From NCBI RefSeq assembly GCF_025147325.1, contig NZ_CP102262.1:3943932-4007931 (forward strand): DNA of 64,000 nt, given 5' to 3'. Source of the stretch: Bacteroides stercoris ATCC 43183 (GTDB taxonomy: Bacteria > Bacteroidota > Bacteroidia > Bacteroidales > Bacteroidaceae). Below are positions 7,859 to 16,539 of the stretch, piece by piece; within the stretch, counting starts at the first letter, position 1, and the number at the start of each line of letters is the position of its first letter. The position numbers and the translations under genes are program-made. The notes beneath the pieces were generated by a model. It was not told the DNA's origin and searched no databases. It worked only from the letters and a program-made list of their open reading frames with translations.

Positions 7859-10339
7859 ATGAAAACAAGACTCGCAGTAATCGGGATATTATGCGTGTTG
7901 TTAATACCTGCATATGCCAATAATCCGTTACGAAAAGCTCCCTATCCGCAACAAGACAATATTATCTATTTGAACCCAGCACCATTATTGGTACCGCCAA
8001 GTATGAAACAGTCGGATTATCTACAATTCAACCTCTCGCAGGACAAGAACTTTAAAGGGGACAATGACATATTATCCAAGCCAGTGCCCTGGTGCATGTT
8101 CAATCCGCATAAAATATTGGACACAGGACTCTGGTACTGGCGTTTCCGTTCGGTCAGCAAGACCGGTGAAGAGATGCCTTGGAGCAAGACATACAGTTTT
8201 ACTGTAGAAGAAAGCACTCCACGGTTTGCAACTCCTCCGTTCGAAGTATTCCTGAACAACATTCCTAAAAACAGTCCGCGTATCTATTGCTTTCTGAATG
8301 ACCGGTTGGAGGATGCACGGAAAAATGTACGTTCCAATCCGGAATTTGAAGTGATGATTGACGATGCCCGCAGTGCGCTTGCCATGGACTTCAGCACCGA
8401 TACGCAACCGTACAAGCATGTTTTTGCCATGTCTGAAAACTTTGATAAACTGAACACTGCCTATCAGATGTTACAGTACAATCTTTATGTAGAGAAAATG
8501 CTGGCCAACGTACGTTGTCTGCTGAAACAGAATCCGACAAAGAATTTTATGGGCAACGACTTCAAGGCTGGCGAACTGGTCTACTTATTGGCGGCTACTT
8601 ATGAGAATTTTTATGACCGCTTTACGGCTCAGGAACGCCAGAGGATAGAAGAAATTGTGATGAAGGTACTGGACTTCTATTATAAGGACCGCCTTTTGGG
8701 ACGTACTGAGAATATGTTTTTCGATGAACACATCTGGCAATTCGAAATACGCCGTTTCTTACAAGCCTCGTTAGTGATGTATGACAAATATCCTGCTGCA
8801 AAAGAATACCTGGAATACTATTATGAACTTTGGAATACACGCGGACCGGGTACAGGTTTCAATCGCGACGGGGCATGGCACAATGGCGCCAACTATTTCA
8901 GCGCCAACGCTGTCAGTCTGTGTTATCTTCCCACACTATTCAGTTATCTCACCGGATTTGATTTTCTGCAACATCCCTGGTATAAAAATGCAGGAATCGG
9001 TACTGCGTATACCTGGCTTCCGGGTTCCTTAAGTGCCGGATTCGGCGACGGGCACGAAAAAAGGAACGGCAAGCCTTTGCGTATCCGAAGTGCCTTTGCC
9101 GATTTTCTGGCCCGCACCACCAATGACCCGTATGCCGCCTGGTATTCAGCCGCTAACAACCGATACAATACCGAATCTGAAACCCGCCTTTACCGTCTTG
9201 CCTCCGGCAAGCAACGTCCTGCCGATTGCGAACTGCCGGCAGATGCGCCAAAGGCTGTCTGGTTCAGAGATTGCGGTGAAATGGTAGCCAACAGCAATTT
9301 GAGAGATTTAAAAAAGAATGTCAGCCTAAGTTTCCGTTCCAGCCCTTTCGGTTCGGGCAACCACACGCACTCCAATCAGAATGCGTTCAATCTGCATTAT
9401 GGCGGGGAAGCGGTTTACCATGCCGTAGGCCATTATATGAATTTTTCCGATCCACATAATCTGCTGTCTTATCGCAATACCCGCGCCCATAACACCCTAC
9501 TAATAAACGGTATCGGCCAACCTTTTACGCCCGATGCCTACGGATACATTGTGCGCATGTTCAACGGCGACAATATCTCTTATGCCTTGGGGGACGCCTC
9601 GGCGGCATACTGTGGCATCAGTGACATCCGCCTGTGGAAAAACAGTTTCAAGAAGTATCACCTGACACAAACTCCAGAAAACGGTTTCGGTGAAACGCCA
9701 TTGAAGAAATACCGCCGTCATATTTTTCTGTTGCATCCCAACAAGGTGGTTATCTACGACGAACTGGAAGCCAGTGAAAAGGTACATTGGGACTGGTTGC
9801 TGCATAGTCCTGTAAAATTCGATATAAATCCAGTCACAGCCACGCTCACAACCGTAAACAAAGAAAAAGGATTCACTTCTGTTGCCCAACTGTTTAGTGG
9901 GCAAAAAGCGACTATTACCCAGACGGATAAATTTGCAGCGCCTCCGAATGACGCAGACGCCCAGCGTGGTGAGGACTTCACTGCTCCCTGGTCGCTTACT
10001 GCAAGCTTCGGACCGAGCAAGAGCAACCGCATACTTACCATTATTCAGGTTGAAGCCGATGGTATGCAGGCAGTACAAATCATGAAAGAAGGCAATGCTT
10101 TCCGATGCGGTGAATGGACTATCGAAGCCGAACTGGATGCAAAGCGTCCGGGGCGTCTGTACATCCGTAATAACCGGAACAATGCAGTATTCAGTTATGG
10201 AAACAAAAAACCGGAAATAAATGGAGAGACTTATTCGTGTAAAGAGAAAGACGCTTCTGTCCTGTTTGATAGTATTAATGGAAAATGGGAAACTCAGGAA
10301 ATGAGTGACCAGAGAATACAGACAATGGGAAAATGGTAA
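7859..10339 (+). CDS. Secreted heparinase II/III-family polysaccharide lyase (DUF4962-like N-terminus)
   Basis: 826 residues with a type I signal peptide (cleavage near PAYA-NN). After an N-terminal beta-domain (about 25-130, DUF4962-like) comes an alpha/alpha toroid (about 140-460) and then a heparinase II/III beta-sheet domain from about 465. The key segment GNHTHSNQNAF carries Asn501, His502 and His504, and RAHNTLL follows about 40 residues later; both are typical of this superfamily. The family cleaves uronic-acid polysaccharides by beta-elimination. I cannot assign a PL family number; PL21, PL33 and PL35-type relatives share this plan. It heads the enzyme set at 7859-16290, probably periplasmic or surface located. 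Confidence 0.87.
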   Translation: MKTRLAVIGILCVLLIPAYANNPLRKAPYPQQDNIIYLNPAPLLVPPSMKQSDYLQFNLSQDKNFKGDNDILSKPVPWCMFNPHKILDTGLWYWRFRSVSKTGEEMPWSKTYSFTVEESTPRFATPPFEVFLNNIPKNSPRIYCFLNDRLEDARKNVRSNPEFEVMIDDARSALAMDFSTDTQPYKHVFAMSENFDKLNTAYQMLQYNLYVEKMLANVRCLLKQNPTKNFMGNDFKAGELVYLLAATYENFYDRFTAQERQRIEEIVMKVLDFYYKDRLLGRTENMFFDEHIWQFEIRRFLQASLVMYDKYPAAKEYLEYYYELWNTRGPGTGFNRDGAWHNGANYFSANAVSLCYLPTLFSYLTGFDFLQHPWYKNAGIGTAYTWLPGSLSAGFGDGHEKRNGKPLRIRSAFADFLARTTNDPYAAWYSAANNRYNTESETRLYRLASGKQRPADCELPADAPKAVWFRDCGEMVANSNLRDLKKNVSLSFRSSPFGSGNHTHSNQNAFNLHYGGEAVYHAVGHYMNFSDPHNLLSYRNTRAHNTLLINGIGQPFTPDAYGYIVRMFNGDNISYALGDASAAYCGISDIRLWKNSFKKYHLTQTPENGFGETPLKKYRRHIFLLHPNKVVIYDELEASEKVHWDWLLHSPVKFDINPVTATLTTVNKEKGFTSVAQLFSGQKATITQTDKFAAPPNDADAQRGEDFTAPWSLTASFGPSKSNRILTIIQVEADGMQAVQIMKEGNAFRCGEWTIEAELDAKRPGRLYIRNNRNNAVFSYGNKKPEINGETYSCKEKDASVLFDSINGKWETQEMSDQRIQTMGKW

Positions 10340-10530
10340 GAATACACATAATGATAACTATACCAATGTGATTTCAAAACATATCCCATCTATATTTAAA
10401 ACTCAGTCATGAAAATAATAATAATCGATATTAGACGTTTTTGAAATATAATCAAACAAATTCAAAACAGAACAAGGCAATAATGCAAGTCCTTTCAACA
10501 CTAGCGCACTTCGTTCTACAAAGTTCCCGT

Positions 10531-10538
10531 TACTTTTG
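10531..10538 (+). promoter_or_regulatory. Candidate -7 box (TACTTTTG) for the fucosidase gene
   Basis: Consensus TAnnTTTG 47 bases before the ATG at 10585; no clear -33 box. Suggests the GH29 gene can be transcribed separately from the lyase. Confidence 0.45.
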
Positions 10539-10584
10539 CACATAAATTATTATTAATCTATATCAAAAAAAACACTTATCTACG

Positions 10585-11994
10585 ATGAAGAAAAGATTTT
10601 TATCCTTAATTGCAGGAACCTGTCTGTCTGTTACACTCTTTGCACAAAACAACTTTATCACCAAAGAACATGGATTCGTACACGGAATTTCAAAAGAATA
10701 TGAATGGCCCACCGATCCTGAAGTGCTGAAAAAATTAGAACAATGGCAAGACCTTAAATTCGGTATCATGTTCCATTGGGGAATATACTCGGTGCCCGGT
10801 ATCTCAGAGTCATGGGCTTTATGCTCAGAAGATAGATTTACCGACCGCCGAAAAAAGATACTCCCGGGAGCCACTTATGGTGACTTCAAAAAATGGTATT
10901 GGGGATTAGCAGAATCTTTTAATCCTACCAAATTCGAACCGACGGAATGGGCAGCCATCATGAAAGATGCCGGATTCAAATATTTAATATTTACGACCAA
11001 ACATCATGACGGTTTCTGTATGTTCGACTCTAAATATACAGATTATAACATTGCACAAGGTCCTTATAAAAACGGGAAATACAAAAATGTAGCCTATCAT
11101 CTGTTCAATGCTTTCCGTCAACAAGGTTTTATGATTGGTGCTTACTTTTCCAAACCGGACTGGCACTGTGAATATTATTGGGATCCTGCGCTTTCCACTC
11201 CAACCCGTAATCCAAACTATGACATCCAAAAATATCCTGAAAAATGGACTAAATATCAACAATACACCGCCAATCAAATTGACGAGCTCATGTCAAACTA
11301 TGGCAGAATAGATATTCTTTGGTTAGACGGCGGTTGGGTCAGAAAGGACAAAGGACAAGACATCAAATTGGATGAAATCGTAGATAATGCACGCAAAAAA
11401 CAACCGGGACTGATTGCCGTAGACAGAACGATTCCCGGAAGAAATGAAAATTATCAGACACCGGAACTAAATGTACCCAAAACACAACAGACACACCCAT
11501 GGGAAAGCTGCATCACACTGGCAAATTCATGGGGTTGGAACCCAACTCCTAAATACAAATCCGTCAACCGGATTATCAATACATTAGCAGAAATTACTGC
11601 TAAAGGCGGCTGCCTAGCCTTGAACGTAGGTCCTACCGGTGAAGGCGTCATTGAAGAAGAAGCAATCATAAGATTGAAACAGATAGGAGAATGGCTAAGG
11701 AAAAACGGAAAAGCTATTTATGCAACCCGTATCACTCCCAACTACAATTATGGCAATGTATGGTTCACCGCCAATAAGGATAGAAAAACACTATATGCCA
11801 TTTATGCGCTTCCCGAAGGAGAAAAACTTCCGGCAAGCATTGAATGGGAAGGTAATGAACCAAGTGGCAAAATGACATTACTGCAAAACGGGAAACAGGT
11901 AAAATACACTTGTGAAAACGGAAAAGTAACAGTTATATTGCCACAAGGATTAAAAAATGAAGCATTAGCTTTCAGCTTTAGAGTGAAAAAATAG
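10585..11994 (+). CDS. GH29 alpha-L-fucosidase, secreted
   Basis: 469 residues with a type I signal peptide (ending near LFAQ). The catalytic (beta/alpha)8 domain shows the GH29 hallmarks: KFGIMFHWGIYSVPG near the start, KHHDGFCMFDS, and DILWLDGGW, where Asp248 is the expected nucleophile. The C-terminus (about 370-469) is a short beta-sandwich. GH29 enzymes hydrolyse terminal alpha-L-fucose with retention. Its place among uronic-acid lyases suggests the target glycan is fucosylated. Intergenic gaps of 245 bases before and 194 after make it a separate unit or a loosely linked operon member. Confidence 0.92.
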   Translation: MKKRFLSLIAGTCLSVTLFAQNNFITKEHGFVHGISKEYEWPTDPEVLKKLEQWQDLKFGIMFHWGIYSVPGISESWALCSEDRFTDRRKKILPGATYGDFKKWYWGLAESFNPTKFEPTEWAAIMKDAGFKYLIFTTKHHDGFCMFDSKYTDYNIAQGPYKNGKYKNVAYHLFNAFRQQGFMIGAYFSKPDWHCEYYWDPALSTPTRNPNYDIQKYPEKWTKYQQYTANQIDELMSNYGRIDILWLDGGWVRKDKGQDIKLDEIVDNARKKQPGLIAVDRTIPGRNENYQTPELNVPKTQQTHPWESCITLANSWGWNPTPKYKSVNRIINTLAEITAKGGCLALNVGPTGEGVIEEEAIIRLKQIGEWLRKNGKAIYATRITPNYNYGNVWFTANKDRKTLYAIYALPEGEKLPASIEWEGNEPSGKMTLLQNGKQVKYTCENGKVTVILPQGLKNEALAFSFRVKK

Positions 11995-12060
11995 GCAATA
12001 TATCCACGTCCTAACACAGCTTCAGGAATTAAAGTAATATATCATTTATAAATATTTGGT

Positions 12061-12068
12061 TATCTTTG
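12061..12068 (+). promoter_or_regulatory. Candidate -7 box (TATCTTTG) for the DUF6250 gene
   Basis: Exact TAnnTTTG match, 120 bases before the ATG at 12189; -33 box not evident. Confidence 0.4.
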
Positions 12069-12188
12069 TCAAAAGAAAAGATACAGATTATAAAGAAGAT
12101 GACAATCACTACCCAACATGAAGCATTTCATCTTATGTGTTACTTGTAACTACTATCTGAATATCAACTGTAAACTAAAGTAATATTT

Positions 12189-12878
12189 ATGACAAAAAGC
12201 TCTTTTCACAAATTACTATTGGGAAGTGTACTGATGTTACTTCCTTTCACGGTTCAGGCACAGGTCGTTTTAAAGAACTGGACCATCGAAGACCACTCCG
12301 GAAAAGTAAAAATCCTTGTATCAAGCGATACGCTGGAAATTACCGCACCCGACGGTCTTACACTTTGGTACAACCAACGCCTTACCGGTGATTATGAAAT
12401 CGGCTATCGTGTGAAGATGCTGATGCAAGGCGGAAAATACGACCGCCTCAGCGACCTGAACTGCTTTTGGGGCGCCAATGACCCAGAATACCCCGACAAT
12501 CTCTTCGCACGCAGCGAATGGCGAAACGGAATTTTCCAACATTATAAAACACTAAGCCTGTTTTATGTGGGATATGGCGGAAACCACAACTCCACTACCC
12601 GTTTCCGCCAGTACTTTGCCAAAGCGGCGGATACCAGTGATGCCATAGCCCGCCCCGTAATCAAAGAATATACGGACAAGGCGCACTTGCTGATTCCCAA
12701 TAAATGGTACGACATCAAAATCCGTGTGGAAAAAGGAATCACAACTTACAGTGTCAACGGCGAGGAGCTGTTCCGACTGCCGGTTAAAAAGAATGAGGGA
12801 GACGGATATTTCGGACTCCGCCTATTGGAAAACCACACACTATTTACAGGCTTTCAGGTAAAAAGCCTGAAGAGGTAA
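12189..12878 (+). CDS. DUF6250-like secreted jelly-roll protein
   Basis: 229 residues with a type I signal peptide (VQAQ-VV). The rest reads as a concanavalin-like beta-sandwich: WTIEDHSGKVKI, a DLNCFWGAND segment, KWYDIKIRVEKG and YFGLRLLENHT near the end. This fits the DUF6250 family found with polysaccharide lyases and GH88/GH105 enzymes in Bacteroidetes. Whether it is a lyase, a hydrolase or a binding protein cannot be told from sequence. Its neighbours (fucosidase before, GH88 after) place it in degradation of the same uronate-rich glycan. Confidence 0.75.
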   Translation: MTKSSFHKLLLGSVLMLLPFTVQAQVVLKNWTIEDHSGKVKILVSSDTLEITAPDGLTLWYNQRLTGDYEIGYRVKMLMQGGKYDRLSDLNCFWGANDPEYPDNLFARSEWRNGIFQHYKTLSLFYVGYGGNHNSTTRFRQYFAKAADTSDAIARPVIKEYTDKAHLLIPNKWYDIKIRVEKGITTYSVNGEELFRLPVKKNEGDGYFGLRLLENHTLFTGFQVKSLKR

Positions 12879-12979
12879 ATGCAATGCTTTCACCCAAGAA
12901 AATACAGAATTAAAACAGTATTCGACAAAAGTAACATACCTTTAAACTACACCCAAACACCTTTCAACAATCCTGCACA

Positions 12980-13007
12980 GGATATTTCACGAATATCCAT
13001 ATTTTTG
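12980..13007 (+). promoter_or_regulatory. GH88 promoter with overlapping 7-base inverted repeat
   Basis: A -7 box TATTTTTG at 13000-13007 lies 33 bases before the ATG of the GH88 gene. Directly upstream, GGATATT (12980-12986) and AATATCC (12992-12998) form a perfect inverted repeat in the -33 to -10 interval, a plausible regulator site. Confidence 0.45.
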
Positions 13008-13040
13008 CCGGTGAACAAAAATCACTAAATACTTACTGAT

Positions 13041-14309
13041 ATGAAAAGAAACTCTCTGTTGCTTGCAACCGCTCTGCTCATAGGCATGACAGGCTGCAAA
13101 AACACTCCGGTCCAGAAAGAAGCCTGGATAAGCAACGCACTCGATGCCGCTTCCTATCAGTTGAAATCAACCGCCGAGGAACTCTCCGGAACAAACAAGT
13201 TCCCACGTTCCATATATTCCGGCTATGATGTAAACTTTCTTGATACTCAGTTGCAGCGCGAGAACAAAGCATACATCGACTCTTTACACCCCAATCCCGA
13301 AGCCCTGCAATTAGGACAAAAACGTCTTTGCGGCATTGCCGACTGGACCAGCGGGTTCTTCCCCGGAAGCCTTTGGTATGCCTATGAACTGACCGGTGAT
13401 GAAGAGTTGAAAAAACGTGCCATCGAATATACCAACATCCTGAACCCGATACGTGAGCTGAAAGGTACCCATGACGTGGGCTTTATGATGAATTGCAGCT
13501 ATGGCAATGCCCTCCGCCTCGCCCCTAACGACACCATTAAAGCCGTACTCGTAGAAACAGCGGATAATCTGTGCGCCCGTTTCAACCCGGAAATCGGTTG
13601 TATACGCTCGTGGGACTTCGGTGCGTGGAACTTCCCCGTAATCATTGACAATATGATGAACCTGGACCTGCTGTTCAACGTATATAAGCTGACAGGAGAT
13701 GAGAAGTATAAGAATGTGGCTGTAAAGCATGCACAAACCACTATGAAAAACCACTTCCGTCCGGACTACACCTCCTATCACGTGGTCAGCTATAACAATG
13801 ACGGAAGCGTGGAAATCAAACAGACACACCAGGGTAAAAATGCAGAATCGGCCTGGTCGCGCGGCCAAGCGTGGGGAGTATACGGCTACACTTCCTGCTA
13901 TCGCGAAACCCGGGACACGGCTTTCCTGCAGGAAGCCGTTCACATTGCAGACATGATTATGGAACGTGTAAAGACGGACGACCTGATTCCTTACTGGGAC
14001 TATGATGCCCCGGCAGGTGAAAAGACTCCGCGTGATGCGTCTGCCGCGGCTGTCACGGCATCTGCCTTCCTGGAGCTCAGCACATTTGTGCCCGACGGCA
14101 AAAAATATTCCGACTATGCCGAAACAATCCTGAAAAACTTGTCCGGTCCGAAATATCTGGCAGCCAAAGGCAGCAATCAAGGTTACGTGCTGATGCATTC
14201 CACCGGCTCACTGCCGCATGGCTCTGAAATAGACGTACCGCTGAACTACGCGGATTACTACTATATGGAAGCATTAAAAAGATACATCGATTTGAAAAAT
14301 AAAGGGTAA
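13041..14309 (+). CDS. GH88 unsaturated glucuronyl hydrolase, lipoprotein
   Basis: 422 residues with a lipoprotein signal ending MTGCKN. It is a complete (alpha/alpha)6 barrel of GH88: DWTSGFFPG with Asp101, HDVGFMMNCSYGN with Asp145, DNMMNLDLLF and WARGQAWG-like SWSRGQAWGVYGY; the two catalytic aspartates are expected among these. GH88 hydrates the 4,5-unsaturated uronate left at the non-reducing end by lyases, releasing it from the oligosaccharide. It is about 60 percent similar by eye to the second GH88 at 25440-26732. It lies 16 bases before a heparinase II/III gene, so the two are co-transcribed and functionally matched. Confidence 0.93.
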   Translation: MKRNSLLLATALLIGMTGCKNTPVQKEAWISNALDAASYQLKSTAEELSGTNKFPRSIYSGYDVNFLDTQLQRENKAYIDSLHPNPEALQLGQKRLCGIADWTSGFFPGSLWYAYELTGDEELKKRAIEYTNILNPIRELKGTHDVGFMMNCSYGNALRLAPNDTIKAVLVETADNLCARFNPEIGCIRSWDFGAWNFPVIIDNMMNLDLLFNVYKLTGDEKYKNVAVKHAQTTMKNHFRPDYTSYHVVSYNNDGSVEIKQTHQGKNAESAWSRGQAWGVYGYTSCYRETRDTAFLQEAVHIADMIMERVKTDDLIPYWDYDAPAGEKTPRDASAAAVTASAFLELSTFVPDGKKYSDYAETILKNLSGPKYLAAKGSNQGYVLMHSTGSLPHGSEIDVPLNYADYYYMEALKRYIDLKNKG

Positions 14310-14325
14310 AGAATACATTCCGCAA

Positions 14326-16290
14326 ATGTCAAAAATAAAAAGCCTGTTACTGGCAAGTTCATTATGTATCGCAACTGTCTGTATCAATTTTCCCGCCCAC
14401 GCAACCGAAAGGCATCTTCTTGAACAGACCGTTTCCTATGAGGAATTGGGCAATGTACTCCGCTACCGGCAAAGCTGGGTGGACTATCCCGCCTATACCG
14501 ACCGTAAATCCTGGAAAGAGAAAACAGCCCCCGAAATGAGGGAGCTTATCATCAGGAACGGCGAACGCGCCCTGAAACACGAATGGAAACCGGACCTTGC
14601 CTCCGACTACCTTGCCTTTAAGCGCACCGGCGAAATCCGCACCGGACGCGCCAACCACAAAGCCCTGCAAGCCTTGACCCTCGCAGAACTGGTAGAGGGA
14701 CAAGGCAGATTTATGGATGCTATCATAGACGGTGTATGGTTTCTGTGCGAGACGTCCTGGATACACTCGGCACACCTCGGCTTTCAGAAAGACCGCTCCG
14801 GACTGCCCGACAGGCATGAACCGACCATCGAACTGGTAGTGGCCGACATCGGCGCGCAAATGGCATGGACTTACTATTTCCTGAAAGACGAATTCGACAA
14901 GGTGAGCCCGCTGATTAACGAACGGATTATCGAGGAAGTCAACAGAAACCTGATAAACCCCTACTTCGCACGGGATGATTACTGGTGGATGGGATTCGGC
15001 GGCCAGCAGGTAAATAACTGGAATCCGTGGATTAACTACAACGTGCTGCAAGCCCTGATGCTGATAGAGAAAGACCCGGAACGTGTGCGGCAAGGAGTCT
15101 GGAAGCTGATGAAATCCACTGATTTCTTTTTCAGCATGTATCACGAGGACGGAGCCTGCGACGAGGGTCCCACCTATTGGAGCGGGGCTTCCGGCTATGC
15201 CCTGAAGTTTCTGGATTTGCTGGCTAAAGTAACCGGAAACAAGGTGAACATATTCAACGCTCCCCTCCTGCGCAATATGGCGCAATACATTTACCGGGTA
15301 CACATCGGCGACAACTATTTTGTAAACTTCGCCGACTCCGCACCCAAAGTAAGTCCAAGCCCGGGTATCCTCTACCGGTACGGCGAACTGACCGGAGACC
15401 CCGCCATGATGAAATTCGCCTCATTCATGGCACAGCAAAACCAAAGTTTCAAGGACGGGGTAAACGGATATTTCGCTTCTGCCCTGGACGAGCTTTTTAT
15501 GTACAAAGACATCATCGACCATCCGCAAGGCGAACCGCTTACCGGCACTTATTGGTTTAAAGACACCCAAATCTGCGTGGCACGCGACACCGAAGGCAAA
15601 AGCGACGGCTTCTTCTTCGCAGCGAAAGGCGGAAACAATCAGGAAAGCCATAACCACAACGATGTGGGGTCGTGCATCCTTTACTACAATGCCCTGCCGG
15701 TGCTTATCGATGCAGGCGTAGGTACTTATACCCGACAGACTTTCGGACCGGAGCGGTACACGATATGGACCATGCAGTCCGATTATCACAACCTACCCCT
15801 CATCAACGGAACCCCGCAGAAGAACGGCCGGGAGTTTGCCGCACACAACCAGCAATACAAAGCCACCGCCAAAACCGTATCCTACCAGGTGGACATTGCC
15901 CGTGCCTATCCGCAGGAAGCAAATGTAAAAAGCTGGATTCGCAACTATACGCTGCACAGGAAAAAGGATTTCACAATCACCGACAAATGGAAACTTTCGG
16001 CATGCAACGAACCGAGTGTATTAAACCTGATGACCTGCTGCGAAGTCGAAATCGACCGCAACAAAAACATTACTCTGACAGGAGAGGCAGGTAGGTTCAA
16101 AGTGGAATACGATAAAAAACTCTTATCGCCCGCAACGGATACCGTCGAACTGACCGATCCGAAATTAATCCACTCCTGGAACCGGAAAAAGCTGACGCGC
16201 ATCCGTTTCACAATTGTGTCGCAACAAATTTCCGGTGAAAGCAAACTGGTGATAAGGAAGGCTCAGTATCATAAGACCTTGAACGATTGA
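14326..16290 (+). CDS. Secreted heparinase II/III-family lyase, second type
   Basis: 654 residues with a signal peptide (PAHA-TE). The alpha/alpha toroid spans about 30-370 (WWMGFGGQQVNNWNPW and DEGPTYWSGASGYAL are characteristic). A heparinase II/III-type beta domain follows with ESHNHNDVGS, where His442 and His444 match the superfamily histidine region. It differs clearly from the 826-residue lyase upstream and from the PL12 enzyme downstream, so the window has three distinct architectures. No PL number assigned. It is coupled with the GH88 gene (16-base gap), which would process its unsaturated products. Confidence 0.86.
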   Translation: MSKIKSLLLASSLCIATVCINFPAHATERHLLEQTVSYEELGNVLRYRQSWVDYPAYTDRKSWKEKTAPEMRELIIRNGERALKHEWKPDLASDYLAFKRTGEIRTGRANHKALQALTLAELVEGQGRFMDAIIDGVWFLCETSWIHSAHLGFQKDRSGLPDRHEPTIELVVADIGAQMAWTYYFLKDEFDKVSPLINERIIEEVNRNLINPYFARDDYWWMGFGGQQVNNWNPWINYNVLQALMLIEKDPERVRQGVWKLMKSTDFFFSMYHEDGACDEGPTYWSGASGYALKFLDLLAKVTGNKVNIFNAPLLRNMAQYIYRVHIGDNYFVNFADSAPKVSPSPGILYRYGELTGDPAMMKFASFMAQQNQSFKDGVNGYFASALDELFMYKDIIDHPQGEPLTGTYWFKDTQICVARDTEGKSDGFFFAAKGGNNQESHNHNDVGSCILYYNALPVLIDAGVGTYTRQTFGPERYTIWTMQSDYHNLPLINGTPQKNGREFAAHNQQYKATAKTVSYQVDIARAYPQEANVKSWIRNYTLHRKKDFTITDKWKLSACNEPSVLNLMTCCEVEIDRNKNITLTGEAGRFKVEYDKKLLSPATDTVELTDPKLIHSWNRKKLTRIRFTIVSQQISGESKLVIRKAQYHKTLND

Positions 16291-16342
16291 TAATCATTGA
16301 TTTCATAATCTCTCCCCTAAGTTCATCCTGACGTACGGGCAT

Positions 16343-16404
16343 AAAAAAAGGAGTACCGCTGTACTCCAACCTTTGTTAACCTTAAATCTAATACTATGAA
16401 AAAC
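16343..16404 (-). ncRNA. Candidate small RNA of about 60 nt with own promoter and terminator
   Basis: On the minus strand a canonical promoter (TTTG at 16441-16438, 19-base spacer, TATCTTTG at 16418-16411) predicts a start near 16404. About 37 bases later a 7-base perfect stem with 4-base loop (16367-16361 with 16356-16350) is followed by seven T residues (16349-16343). No gene fits between. The unit lies between two convergent operons and beyond the mutB terminator. Function unknown. Confidence 0.62.
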
Positions 16405-16410
16405 ACATTG

Positions 16411-16441
16411 CAAAGATACGGACATTTGCTAAATCTGCAAA
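16411..16441 (-). promoter_or_regulatory. Promoter of the candidate small RNA
   Basis: TTTG, 19 bases, TATCTTTG read on the minus strand: a full match to the Bacteroides -33/-7 consensus. No protein gene begins within the next 60 bases downstream. Confidence 0.7.
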
Positions 16442-16481
16442 TTATCCAAGAAAAAAAGTATGTTTTATAACACAGATTAAG

Positions 16482-16521
16482 AAAAAAGGACGGATATGCA
16501 AACGCACACCGTCCTTTTTTT
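16482..16521. terminator. Bidirectional terminator at the end of mutB
   Basis: A-tract plus GGACGG (16482-16493) pairs with CCGTCC plus T-tract (16509-16521). The T run on either strand makes it work in both directions; it ends mutB transcription 18 bases after the stop codon. Confidence 0.85.
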
Positions 16522-16539
16522 AACATTTATCGTTGCGGA

